From NCBI GenBank assembly GCA_023418595.1, contig JAEZZI010000006.1, forward strand, positions 186,001 through 250,000: DNA of 64,000 nucleotides, in the 5' to 3' direction. Shown here in pieces: positions 17,199 to 25,637 of the stretch. The notes below the pieces were generated by a model. That model was not told the DNA's origin. It was given only the letters and a program-made list of their open reading frames with translations, and did not search any database. This stretch comes from Pseudomonadota bacterium. GTDB taxonomy: Bacteria; Pseudomonadota; Alphaproteobacteria; Sphingomonadales; Sphingomonadaceae. The first letter of the stretch is position 1; every line of letters begins with the position of its first letter. Both the position numbers and the translations under genes were made by a program.

Positions 17199-18424
17199 GC
17201 AATTTCCGTCGCACCGTCCGCCAGACCATGACCGTCGCGCGCCGCGATTTCGTGGCGACGGTGTTTACCCCGACCTTCCTCATCTTCCTGCTCGCGCCGC
17301 TCATCATGCTGGGGTTCGGCGCGATCGGCGGGATGGGTGCGGCCAGCATGGCCGATTCGAGCGACAAGCAGGTGCGGATCGTCGCGATCGCGGGCGACGC
17401 CGATCGCGATGCGCTGATCGCGGCCGACAAGCGCGTCCGCACCGTGTTTCGCGAGATCGACGCGCCGCCGCCCTTGCGAGTCGATGTGCCCGCAGGCGAA
17501 GGCGACGCACAGGCTCGCAGCCTGATCGACGGCGACGAGATCGACGTATCGGCGGTGATGTACGGGCCGCTGGAGAAGCCGACCATCCTTTACGGCCCGC
17601 GCGGCGACCGCACCGCCGACTATCTGGCGACGCTGGCGAGCGACGTGCTGCGCGACCGCGCGGCGGGATCGCCGGGACCGTTGAGCAGCGCGACCAAGAA
17701 GCCGTTCGAGCGCGCCGGATCGTCGATCGGCGGGCGCGGCCAGGCAGCGTTCTTCACGGTATTCGGACTGTTCTTCCTGACGCTGCTGCTCGCCGGACAG
17801 GCCGTGGGCACGATGGCGGAGGAACGGTCGAACAAGGTGATCGAAATTCTCGCCGCCGCCGTCCCGCTGGAAAGCGTGTTCCTGGGCAAGCTGATCGGGA
17901 TGTTCGGTGTCGCTTTGCTGTTCATCGCCTTCTGGGGCGGGATCGCGCTCAAATTCACCACCGTCCTGCCCGCCGATTTCGCCGCCGCCTTTGCCGAAAT
18001 CGGACCGGCAGTAGGGCTCGGCACCTTCGCGCTCTTGTTCCTCGCCTATTTCACCATGGCCTATATGCTGCTCGGCGCGGTGTTCCTCGGCATCGGCGCA
18101 CAGGCATCGACGCCGCGGGAAATCCAGATGCTGTCGCTGCCCATCACCATTTTTCAGGTGGCGATGTTCGGTCTTTCGGCGGCAGCGGCGGCGAGCCCCG
18201 ACAGCTGGTTTGCGACCTTTGCCGAGGTGTTTCCCTTCTCGTCGCCCTTCGCAATGGGGGCGAAAGCGGCAAACGACCCGACGCTGTGGCCGCATTTCGC
18301 GGCGCTGGCGTGGCAATTGCTGTGGGTCGCGATCACCGTTTCGATCGGCGCGCGGCTGTTCCGGCGGGGGGTGCTGCAATCGGCGGGGCCGAAGTTTCGC
18401 TGGGCGTCACTGATCGGTCGGTAA
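17195..18424 (+). CDS. ABC-2 type permease (NatB-like)
   Basis: The protein has 409 residues. One hydrophobic segment near the N-terminus is followed by a large extracytoplasmic domain of about 150 residues and then five or six membrane helices, the usual NatB layout. The MAEERSNKVIEILAAAVPLESVFLGK segment, just after the second helix, is a diagnostic ABC-2 motif. It pairs with the upstream ATPase. The substrate is not known; sodium or a lipophilic compound are family possibilities. Confidence 0.9.
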   Translation: MSNFRRTVRQTMTVARRDFVATVFTPTFLIFLLAPLIMLGFGAIGGMGAASMADSSDKQVRIVAIAGDADRDALIAADKRVRTVFREIDAPPPLRVDVPAGEGDAQARSLIDGDEIDVSAVMYGPLEKPTILYGPRGDRTADYLATLASDVLRDRAAGSPGPLSSATKKPFERAGSSIGGRGQAAFFTVFGLFFLTLLLAGQAVGTMAEERSNKVIEILAAAVPLESVFLGKLIGMFGVALLFIAFWGGIALKFTTVLPADFAAAFAEIGPAVGLGTFALLFLAYFTMAYMLLGAVFLGIGAQASTPREIQMLSLPITIFQVAMFGLSAAAAASPDSWFATFAEVFPFSSPFAMGAKAANDPTLWPHFAALAWQLLWVAITVSIGARLFRRGVLQSAGPKFRWASLIGR

Positions 18425-18454
18425 GTCCTCCCCGCCGACGGGGATGATTACTTA

Positions 18455-18469
18455 TTGACACGCCTGTCA
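18455..18469 (+). promoter_or_regulatory. Possible -35 box with overlapping TGACA-N4-TGTCA operator
   Basis: TTGACA (18455-18460) lies 46 bases before the P450 start, and TGACA at 18456-18460 is an exact inverted complement of TGTCA at 18465-18469. The spacing to a weak -10 (ATTCTC) is 17 bases. A repressor binding here would block the promoter. Both the promoter and the operator are inferred from sequence alone. Confidence 0.35.
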
Positions 18470-18505
18470 GCTAAGGCATTCTCTCCGGACTTAGGGAGAG
18501 ATGTG

Positions 18506-19741
18506 ATGGCGACGCTCGCAACCGACACGGCAATCGAACCGGCGGTCGATCCGCTCGACGTGACGCGGGCGGCGCTCTACCGCGACGATGTGTGGCACGC
18601 GCCGTTCCGCGAACTGCGCGCCAAGGGCGGCGTGCACTATACCGAGCATTCCGACTTCGGCCCCTATTGGTCGATCGCCAGCTACAAGCCGCTGGTCCAT
18701 GTCGAATCGCTGCCCGAATTGTTCTCGTCCGGAGCGGGCGGGATCACCGTCGCCGATCGACAGCCCGACGATGTCGCGATGCCGATGTTCATCGCGATGG
18801 ACCGCCCCAAACATACCGGCCAGCGGCGGACGGTCGCCCCCGCCTTCACGCCCAGCGAAATGGTGCGGATGACCGAAAATATCCGCACGCGCACGTCGGA
18901 AATCCTCGATTCGCTGCCGGTCGGCCAGACCTTCGACTGGGTGGACACGGTGTCGGTCGAACTGACCACCCAGATGCTCGCCATCCTGTTCGATTTTCCG
19001 TGGGAAGACCGGCGCAAGCTGACTTTCTGGTCCGACTGGGCGGGCGATATCGAAATCGCCAAGGATCCGGTGAAGAAGCAGGAACGGCTGAAGCATCTGT
19101 TCGAATGCGCCGCCTATTTCCAGCAATTGTGGAACGGCAAGGTCGGCAAGGAACCGACCCCCGACCTGATTTCGATGATGATCCATTCCGACGCCATGGC
19201 ACAGATGGAGCCGCACGAATTTCTCGGCAATCTGATCCTGCTGATCGTCGGCGGCAACGACACCACGCGCAATTCGATGTCGGCCTATGCCTGGGGCCTG
19301 AACCAGTTCCCCGACGAGCGCGCAAAGCTGGAGGCAGACCCGTCGCTGATCCCCAATGCGGTGCAGGAAATCATCCGATGGCAGACGCCGCTCAGCCATA
19401 TGCGTCGCACCGCGACCGCCGATGCGGAGGTCGAGGGGCACCGGATCCGCGCCGGCGACAAGCTCGCCCTGTGGTACGTCTCCGCCAATCGCGACGAGAG
19501 CGTGTTCGAGGATGCCGACAGCATCCGCGTCGATCGTCCCAATGCCAGGCGGCATCTGGCGTTCGGCCACGGCATCCACCGCTGCGTCGGCGCGCGGCTG
19601 GCCGAATTGCAGATCGGCATCCTGCTTGAGGAAATGGGCAAGCGCCGCCTGCGTGTGAACCCGACAGGCGAGGTCGAGCGGGTCGCGGCCTGTTTCGTCC
19701 ACGGTTACAAGAAAATGCCGGTGGAGTTGTCGCGCTACTAA
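18506..19741 (+). CDS. Cytochrome P450, CYP153-like
   Basis: The protein has 411 residues. The heme-ligand loop FGHGIHRCVG lies near residue 353, and the I-helix oxygen-binding motif GGNDTTRNS near residue 249. GGNDTTRNSMS, the HMRRTA segment and the RHLAFGHG loop resemble CYP153 alkane or fatty-acid omega-hydroxylases, but this subfamily call is from memory. It would need ferredoxin and ferredoxin reductase, neither of which is next to it. The ATG has a good AGGGAGAG site. It is not obviously in an operon. Confidence 0.9.
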   Translation: MATLATDTAIEPAVDPLDVTRAALYRDDVWHAPFRELRAKGGVHYTEHSDFGPYWSIASYKPLVHVESLPELFSSGAGGITVADRQPDDVAMPMFIAMDRPKHTGQRRTVAPAFTPSEMVRMTENIRTRTSEILDSLPVGQTFDWVDTVSVELTTQMLAILFDFPWEDRRKLTFWSDWAGDIEIAKDPVKKQERLKHLFECAAYFQQLWNGKVGKEPTPDLISMMIHSDAMAQMEPHEFLGNLILLIVGGNDTTRNSMSAYAWGLNQFPDERAKLEADPSLIPNAVQEIIRWQTPLSHMRRTATADAEVEGHRIRAGDKLALWYVSANRDESVFEDADSIRVDRPNARRHLAFGHGIHRCVGARLAELQIGILLEEMGKRRLRVNPTGEVERVAACFVHGYKKMPVELSRY

Positions 19742-19746
19742 CAACC

Positions 19747-19889
19747 CCGTTCGCATTGAGCTTGTCGACCCGAAGGGCGGCGTAAGCCAAATGCTGTCCT
19801 TCTTGGAAACGAAGAAAGGACAGTGCCCTTCGACTGCCTGCCGAGGCAGGCGCTCAGGAGAGCCTTCGACAAGCTCGGCACGAACGGGG
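19747..19889. repeat. Intergenic palindrome, family D (copy 3)
   Basis: Starts CGTTCGCATTGAGCTTGTCG and ends CGACAAGCTCGGCACGAACG, with nested AAGGACAG-type internal arms. It occupies most of the gap between the P450 and msrB genes. Confidence 0.7.
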
Positions 19890-19954
19890 ATAGGGTTGGT
19901 CCGATCGCATCCAAACCCTTATATTCGTCGTAGTTCCTGCAAAAGGAGTTGCCG

Positions 19955-20443
19955 ATGACCCCCGACCGCCGCCAGTTCATGGCGCTATCCGCAGGCGGAT
20001 TGTTTGCGCTGACGATCGGTTGTTCGAGCGAGAGCGAAGCCGCACAACGGTTTGAGGTGCGGATGACCGAAGCGGAGTGGCGCAAGAAGCTGTCGCCCGA
20101 CGCGTTTCAGGTGCTGCGCAAGGAAGGGACCGAGCGGCCCTTCTCCAGCCCGCTCGACGCCGAGAAACGCGCGGGCATCTTTGCGTGCAAGGGTTGCGGA
20201 CTGCCGCTGTTTTCGTCGCGGACCAAGTTCGACAGCAAGACCGGATGGCCGAGCTTCTACGCGCCTCTCGCGAATGCGGTGGGAACCAAGACCGATTACA
20301 AGATCGGCCTGCCCCGGACCGAGGTGCATTGTCGGCGCTGCGGCGGCCATCTGGGCCATGTGTTCGACGATGGGCCGAAGCCGACTGGCAAGCGTTACTG
20401 CATGAACGGGGTGGCGATGGTGTTCCGGCCGGGGCGGGCATAG
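19955..20443 (+). CDS. msrB: Exported peptide-methionine (R)-S-oxide reductase
   Basis: The protein has 162 residues. It reduces methionine-R-sulfoxide in proteins. A Tat-like start (TPDRRQFMALSAGGLFALTIGC) ends in a possible lipobox Cys, so this MsrB probably works in the periplasm. The MsrB core is complete: CKGCG and CRRCGGHLGHVF bind zinc, and the catalytic Cys is in RYCMNG near residue 148. The ATG has AAAGGAG 7 bases upstream. A TTG two codons earlier is less likely. Confidence 0.94.
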   Translation: MTPDRRQFMALSAGGLFALTIGCSSESEAAQRFEVRMTEAEWRKKLSPDAFQVLRKEGTERPFSSPLDAEKRAGIFACKGCGLPLFSSRTKFDSKTGWPSFYAPLANAVGTKTDYKIGLPRTEVHCRRCGGHLGHVFDDGPKPTGKRYCMNGVAMVFRPGRA

Positions 20444-20466
20444 ACTCACTAGCCGCTCTCATTACT

Positions 20467-20576
20467 CGTCACCCCGGACTTGTTCCGGGGTCCACTAAGC
20501 CGCTTGGGCTAACCTCAACAAACTCCAGAAAATCGCTTGCCGCGCGGTGGACCCCGGCACGTTGGCCGGGGTGACG
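20467..20576. repeat. Intergenic palindrome, family A (copy 2)
   Basis: CGTCACCCCGGACTTGTTCC... pairs with ...GGTGGACCCCGGCACGTTGG... through the matching outer arms; the right arm is a diverged copy. It lies between convergent msrB and the CHAP gene. Confidence 0.85.
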
Positions 20577-20595
20577 GTTGGTTTGTGGCGAAGGA

Positions 20596-21147
20596 TCAGT
20601 TCGTCAGTAACCGGACCGAGCTTTGCGGGATGTTCATCCCTGCGATGATGACCGGACCGAACGCGCCGTCGTCGCCGCCGACCGCAACCGGCGCTTCGTC
20701 GGCATAGATGAAGCCGTTGGCGGCATTCGCCGAGGTGCCGAGGTCGCCCAGCGGACCCCACCAGATGCGGACCTGGCTCCAGTCGCCCTTCTCCGACACA
20801 TCGATCGCGCGAACGTCGCGCTCGATGCCGCCGCGGCGCGACCAGTTGGCGTGGGTCAGCAGCACTTCGCGGTCGTTGACGACTTTCGACACCATCGCGA
20901 CATGGCCGAGCGGCATCCGGCGACTGGATTTGAGCGAGAGGACCGCGCCCTGTTTCGGGGTCGATCCGCGTTCGTACTTACCGGCGGCCTGACCCCACCA
21001 GGTATGGGCATTGCCGAAGATCTGCACGCCGGAGATTTCGCGGGCATAGGGCACGCATTGCCAGAAGCGCGCTTGCGCGGGAGCGGCAAAGCTCAGGCAA
21101 CACGCCACCACCAGCGCGAAACGCGCTGCAAATCCCTGGAATTTCAT
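20596..21147 (-). CDS. Secreted CHAP-domain amidase-like protein
   Basis: The protein has 183 residues. A signal peptide (FALVVACCLSFAAPAQA) precedes a CHAP domain with the catalytic Cys in QCVPYAR at residue 31 and the catalytic His in GHVAMV at residue 82. CHAP domains cut peptidoglycan amide bonds, so it is probably a periplasmic cell-wall hydrolase. The C-terminal third, after GPLGDLG, is not typical. It has no clear partner nearby. Confidence 0.9.
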   Translation of the reverse strand: MKFQGFAARFALVVACCLSFAAPAQARFWQCVPYAREISGVQIFGNAHTWWGQAAGKYERGSTPKQGAVLSLKSSRRMPLGHVAMVSKVVNDREVLLTHANWSRRGGIERDVRAIDVSEKGDWSQVRIWWGPLGDLGTSANAANGFIYADEAPVAVGGDDGAFGPVIIAGMNIPQSSVRLLTN

Positions 21148-21203
21148 GCGACCCCCTGGCCCGGAACTCTTTGCTGCAATGGTGCTGGCAGGGTTCGGTT
21201 AAC

Positions 21204-21237
21204 AAAAAAAGGGGCCGAACACATGGTCCGGCCCCTT
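21204..21237 (-). terminator. Rho-independent terminator after the M1 aminopeptidase gene
   Basis: On the minus strand, GGGGCCGG... pairs with ...CGGCCCC and is followed by seven T. It lies just downstream of the aminopeptidase stop. Confidence 0.85.
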
Positions 21238-21267
21238 TTCCGATGAAGCGTTTGATCGCAGCGGTGG

Positions 21268-23244
21268 CTAGCTGGAACCCGCCTGATACGCGACGATCGG
21301 ATCGACCGTCCCGGTGGTTACCGAGTGATAACCGGGCCGCGCGACGCGATAGATGCGCTTGGCCAGCGTCTGGCCCCAACTGCCCTGCTCCATCAGTATC
21401 TGGAACAGTGGCTGGACGAATTTGCGCCGCCCCATGCTGGTCAGAAACTGTTCGGCGGAGCGGGTCGCGGGCGCATACTGGTTGGCGAGCGCGAGTTTGA
21501 GCCAGGCGAAGCGGATTTCGCTGTTGCCCGCCGCGTTCAACGAAAAACGCTGGTCGAGCGCAGCCAATTGCTGATCGGTCATCTCGCGTGGCAACTGATC
21601 GAGAAAGCGGACCATTTCCCAGGTCGTGCCCCAGTTCGGAACGGCCGCCGCCTGACCACCCGCCGCGAAATTCTTCGCCGCGGCATCCACCGCCGGGAAG
21701 GCAGGCGACTGGATATGCACCGCATTGGCGGGCAAGCCAGGCTGATAGACCCAGGCGTCGAGTCCGATCGTCTGGGCCGTCTCTGGATCGTTCGCGAACA
21801 GATGCTGGCGGATATCGGCCAGGAAGCCCGCACTGGTCATCGGCTGAAACGCATGGCGCGCGAAATAGCCTTTCAGATAGGCGTCGAACCGCTGACGCCC
21901 GACCGCACGCTCGATCGTGCGCAGGAAGGTCGCGCCCTTGTCATAGGCGATCTGGGTCATGCCTTCGTCGGGATCGCGTTCCGCGCCCAGATTGAGCTGA
22001 AGCTGGGTGTCGGCGGACCCCAGCCCGCCGACGTCAGTAATCGCCTCCTGCATCGCGGTCCAGGCGAGATCGGCCTCCATCGCCGCGCGCTCGCGGCCAT
22101 AGATCGCCTCCATGATCCGGTTTTCGAAATAGCTGGTGAAGCCTTCGTTCAGCCAGAAATCGTTCCACGTCGCATTGGTGACGAGATTTCCCGACCAGCT
22201 ATGCGCCAGTTCGTGCGCGACCAGGCTGGTCAGGCTCTTGTCGCCCGCGACCACGGTCGGCGTGGCAAAGGTCAGCAGCGGGTTTTCCATGCCGCCGAAC
22301 GGGAAGCTGGGCGGCAGCACGAGGATATCGTAGCGTCCCCATTCATAGGGGCCGTACAACCCCTCGGCGGCCTTTATCATTGCCTCGGTCTCGCTGAACT
22401 CGTTGGCGACCCGGTCGAGCTGCGAAGGTTCGGCCCATACGCCCGAACGCGGGCCGGTCGGCTTGAACGCGATATCGCCCGCCGCGATCGCGATCAGATA
22501 GGGCGCGACCGGCTTGTCCATGCGAAACGAAAAGGCGCGCTTGCCCTCGCCCGCCGGTTCGCCGCGCGCGGCGGCGCCGTTCACCACATTCCCCTCGCCG
22601 CTCATCGTCGCCATGATGCCTTCGGGCACGACGATCCGCGCGTCCCAGGTCTGGCGGATGCCGGGGCTATCCTGCGTCGGAATCCAGGTGCGGTTGAGGA
22701 TCGCCTGACCCTGGCTGAACAGGAAGGGCTGGCGCTTGTCCGCCGTCTGTTCGGGGCTGAGCCATTGCAGCGCGGCGGCACCGGGGGCGCTGGCATAGTT
22801 GACCTTCACCTGTTTCGCGCCGTTCAGCCGCACGATCAGCGGCGCACCGTGGAGTGCGTCGCGCGCTTCGCCCAATTGCCATTGCAGCGGCTGTCCTGCG
22901 GCGGTGGTGACCGATGCGATGTTGAGGTCGCGGGTGTCGAGCACGACCTGCTGCGCACCCTCCGCCGCCAGTATGTCGAGCGTCGCGGAGCCGCGCATCA
23001 CCTTGCTCGCGAAATCGGCCTCCAGGTCGAGCGAAACGTGCGTCACCCGCGCCTCTGCGGGCACGGCATAGCTGTGCACGTCGCGCGCATCGGGGGTCAG
23101 CAGGACGTTGGCGACAATGCGCTCGGGTGCGGCCTCGGCTGCGGCTTGGTTGTTGGCGGCGGGTTCGCTGGAACAGGCGGCGAGGCCCAGCGCGGCAAGG
23201 CCGAGCGCGGCAAGGCCGAGCGCAGCGGATAATCGGATGCTCAT
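21268..23244 (-). CDS. Lipoprotein M1-family aminopeptidase
   Basis: The protein has 658 residues. It is a zinc aminopeptidase of the M1 family: the exopeptidase motif GGMENP lies near residue 315, and the zinc site HELAH (about residue 342) with a later Glu in NEGF. A C-terminal ARM-like helical domain follows. The leader ends in a lipobox (LAAC), so the enzyme is probably anchored in the periplasm. The leader contains three copies of a 15-base unit encoding LGLAA, see the repeat entry. Human leukotriene A4 hydrolase is the best-known relative of this layout. Confidence 0.92.
   Translation of the reverse strand: MSIRLSAALGLAALGLAALGLAACSSEPAANNQAAAEAAPERIVANVLLTPDARDVHSYAVPAEARVTHVSLDLEADFASKVMRGSATLDILAAEGAQQVVLDTRDLNIASVTTAAGQPLQWQLGEARDALHGAPLIVRLNGAKQVKVNYASAPGAAALQWLSPEQTADKRQPFLFSQGQAILNRTWIPTQDSPGIRQTWDARIVVPEGIMATMSGEGNVVNGAAARGEPAGEGKRAFSFRMDKPVAPYLIAIAAGDIAFKPTGPRSGVWAEPSQLDRVANEFSETEAMIKAAEGLYGPYEWGRYDILVLPPSFPFGGMENPLLTFATPTVVAGDKSLTSLVAHELAHSWSGNLVTNATWNDFWLNEGFTSYFENRIMEAIYGRERAAMEADLAWTAMQEAITDVGGLGSADTQLQLNLGAERDPDEGMTQIAYDKGATFLRTIERAVGRQRFDAYLKGYFARHAFQPMTSAGFLADIRQHLFANDPETAQTIGLDAWVYQPGLPANAVHIQSPAFPAVDAAAKNFAAGGQAAAVPNWGTTWEMVRFLDQLPREMTDQQLAALDQRFSLNAAGNSEIRFAWLKLALANQYAPATRSAEQFLTSMGRRKFVQPLFQILMEQGSWGQTLAKRIYRVARPGYHSVTTGTVDPIVAYQAGSS
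23183..23227. repeat. Three tandem 15-base units in a signal peptide
   Basis: Three near-identical units of AGGCCGAGCGCGGCA-type sequence lie in the hydrophobic core of the aminopeptidase leader and encode LGLAA on the minus strand. Slippage here would change signal length by five residues without a frameshift. Confidence 0.85.
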
Positions 23245-23358
23245 GGACGGGATACTCTTCGATACCTGAGATGGAATGGCGGCGAACGTAACGGCACCTG
23301 CGCAAATGGCAAATGAACGGGATGGTCTTTGCGTCGCGCGGCGGTTAGCCTTGTCCGC

Positions 23359-23826
23359 ATGCGAATTTGGCCCATCCTGCTCATCTTTCCGCTTGCCGCC
23401 TGCGATGGGCGCGCGCCGCTCGATACGGAAAATTCGGCTGCACCGCCGGTTGCGGCCAATATGGCCGCGCCGGACAGCGTAGCGCCCAGCGCCCGGCCCG
23501 TGCGGATCGGAGAGGCGGGGCCGAACTTTGCCGCGTGCGCGACGCGCGGGACGGTGGTTAACACCGGCGGCGAGCCGCTGTTGCCGGTCCGCGCCGCGCC
23601 CTTTGCCGATGGCGAGCGGCTGGGCGACGGACTGGCCGAGGGGAGCCGCGTGATCGTCTGCACCCAGACCATCGACCAGCGCTGGATGGGCGTGATCGTG
23701 CCCCCCGCCGACGCGCCGGACAGCGATTGCGGGGTCGGTGTACGGGTTTCGTCGCCGCGGGCCTATGAGGGGCCGTGCGTGGCCGGCTGGGTGAACACCG
23801 CGTTCGTGCGGACCAGCGCGCGTTAA
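23359..23826 (+). CDS. Lipoprotein of unknown function
   Basis: The protein has 155 residues. A short signal ends in the lipobox LAAC near residue 14, followed by a proline- and alanine-rich linker. A C-terminal domain of about 85 residues carries four Cys (FAACAT, VIVCTQ, DSDCGV, GPCVAGW), which may form disulfides in the periplasm. I do not recognise the fold; it resembles small SH3-like exported domains. The start is the ATG of MRIWPILLI. Confidence 0.8.
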   Translation: MRIWPILLIFPLAACDGRAPLDTENSAAPPVAANMAAPDSVAPSARPVRIGEAGPNFAACATRGTVVNTGGEPLLPVRAAPFADGERLGDGLAEGSRVIVCTQTIDQRWMGVIVPPADAPDSDCGVGVRVSSPRAYEGPCVAGWVNTAFVRTSAR

Positions 23827-23850
23827 GCAGATTAGAATTTACCCCTCTTC

Positions 23851-23942
23851 GTTCGTCCCGAGCGAAGTCGAGGGGCATTTTCGAGCGAAGCGAGAAGCCT
23901 CGGCGTCGCTCGGCAGCGATTCTCGACTTCGCTCGAATAGAT
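23851..23942. repeat. Diverged family B palindrome
   Basis: Contains CGAGCGAAGTCGAG and its inverted complement CTCGACTTCGCTCG with an irregular middle. It lies in the gap before the gcv operon end. Confidence 0.55.
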
Positions 23943-23973
23943 CGGGGTCTGAATCGTCCGATGTTTCAAAACC

Positions 23974-24051
23974 GTGCTCCCGCGCAGGCGGGAGCCCAGG
24001 GACACAAGCGCAGCGCTGAACTACCCTGGGCTCCCGCCTGCGCGGGAGTAC
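23974..24051. repeat. Intergenic palindrome, family C (copy 2)
   Basis: A nearly perfect 28-base inverted repeat starting GTGCTCCCGCGCAGGCGGGA. It ends 11 bases before the gcvPB stop and could act as a terminator for the gcv operon. Confidence 0.8.
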
Positions 24052-24062
24052 GAATCTTTGGG

Positions 24063-25637
24063 TTACTCCGCCGCCTTCGCTAGTTCGGGGGCTTTCCACA
24101 CCAAAACAGGTTTGCGAGCCGCCAAGGTTTCGTCCAGCCGCCGCCGCGGGGCGAAATGGGGAGCGGATTTCAACGCCAGGTCGCCAGCCTTTGCACGCTC
24201 CGCGACGCTGCGCAGCGCGCCGATGAACTGATCCAGCGCCGCCTTGCTCTCGGTCTCGGTCGGCTCGACCAGCATCGCGCCGTGGACGACCAGCGGGAAA
24301 TATACCGTCATCGGGTGATAGCCCTCGTCGATCAGCCCCTTGGCCACGTCGAGCGTCGAGAAGCCATCGGCCAGATTGCGGTCGCTGAACAAAGCCTCGT
24401 GCATGCACGGCCCCGAAGCCGCGAACGGCGCGTCGAGCACGCCTTCCAGGCTGCGCAGCACGTAATTGGCGTTGAGCACCGCATCCTCGGCGACCTGCTT
24501 CAGGCCGTCGGCACCGTGGCTGAGGATATAGGTCAGCGCGCGGGTGAACATACCCATCTGGCCATGGAAGGCGGTCATCCGTCCGAAGGTATCGGGATGG
24601 TCGTCGCCCGCGGTTTCCTCCTCGATCAACTGGATATGCCCATCGGCCATCCGCGCGGTGAAGGGGAGCGGGCCGAACGGCGCGAGCGCTTTCGACAGCA
24701 CCACCGGGCCGGAGCCGGGTCCCCCGCCGCCATGCGGGGTGGAGAAGGTCTTGTGGAGGTTGATGTGCATCGCATCGACGCCGAGATCGCCGGGGCGGAC
24801 GCGCCCGACGATCGCGTTGAAGTTCGCGCCGTCGCAATAGACGTATCCGCCCGCCGCGTGCACCGCGTCCGAAATCGCCTTCATGTCGCGTTCGAACAGG
24901 CCGCAGGTATTGGGGTTGGTGATCATCACCCCCGCAACGTCGGGACCGAGCCGGGCTTTCAGCGCGTCGAGATCGACGCGGCCTTGTGCCGTGGCCGGAA
25001 TATCCTCGACCGTGAAGCCCGCGAACGCCGCGGTCGCCGGGTTGGTGCCGTGCGCGCTGGTCGGGCAGAGTATGACCTTGCGGTCGCCTTCACCGCGCGC
25101 CTCGAGCGCCGCCTTGATGCACAGGATGCCGCACAGCTCGCCATGCGCGCCCGCCTTGGGGCTCATCGCGACGCCGTGCATTCCGGTCAGGTCGATCAGC
25201 CAGAAGGCGAGTTCGTTGATGACGCCGAGTGCGCCCTGAACGGTGTCGACCGGCTGCAGGGGGTGCACGTCGGCAAAGCCGGGCAGCCGCGCCATCCGTT
25301 CGTTGAGGCGCGGATTGTGCTTCATCGTGCAACTGCCGAGCGGGAACAGGCCGAGGTCGATGGCGTAGTTCTGACGCGACAGGCGGGTGTAGTGGCGCAC
25401 GGTTTCCGGCTCGGACAGGCCGGGGAGACCAATGGGTGCGGTACGCGCGAGGTTGCCGAGGCGGCTTGGGGTCGCGGGCGCTTCGGCGAAATCCACGCCC
25501 GTCGTGTCGGTCGATCCGATCTCGAAGATCAGCGCTTCTTCCAGCATCAGCGCGCGGTTGCCGGTGAAGGTCTTCGCCTCGCTCGCGCCTGCGTCGCCCA
25601 TTTCGGGGCGCCAGCCGCTCTGATTGACCGCGTTCAT
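24063..25637 (-). CDS. gcvPB: Glycine dehydrogenase (decarboxylating), subunit 2
   Basis: The protein has 524 residues. It is the PLP-bearing half of the split P-protein of the glycine cleavage system. The PLP lysine is in HINLHKTFSTPHGGGGPG near residue 295. Together with GcvPA it decarboxylates glycine and passes the aminomethyl group to the lipoyl arm of GcvH. The ATG overlaps the gcvPA stop (ATGA), so the two are co-translated. It is the last gene of the operon. Confidence 0.97.
   Translation of the reverse strand: MNAVNQSGWRPEMGDAGASEAKTFTGNRALMLEEALIFEIGSTDTTGVDFAEAPATPSRLGNLARTAPIGLPGLSEPETVRHYTRLSRQNYAIDLGLFPLGSCTMKHNPRLNERMARLPGFADVHPLQPVDTVQGALGVINELAFWLIDLTGMHGVAMSPKAGAHGELCGILCIKAALEARGEGDRKVILCPTSAHGTNPATAAFAGFTVEDIPATAQGRVDLDALKARLGPDVAGVMITNPNTCGLFERDMKAISDAVHAAGGYVYCDGANFNAIVGRVRPGDLGVDAMHINLHKTFSTPHGGGGPGSGPVVLSKALAPFGPLPFTARMADGHIQLIEEETAGDDHPDTFGRMTAFHGQMGMFTRALTYILSHGADGLKQVAEDAVLNANYVLRSLEGVLDAPFAASGPCMHEALFSDRNLADGFSTLDVAKGLIDEGYHPMTVYFPLVVHGAMLVEPTETESKAALDQFIGALRSVAERAKAGDLALKSAPHFAPRRRLDETLAARKPVLVWKAPELAKAAE

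Noticed and set aside
21325..23232. A 635-codon open frame on the plus strand
   Set aside because: It is antisense to the M1 aminopeptidase and has no recognisable domain.
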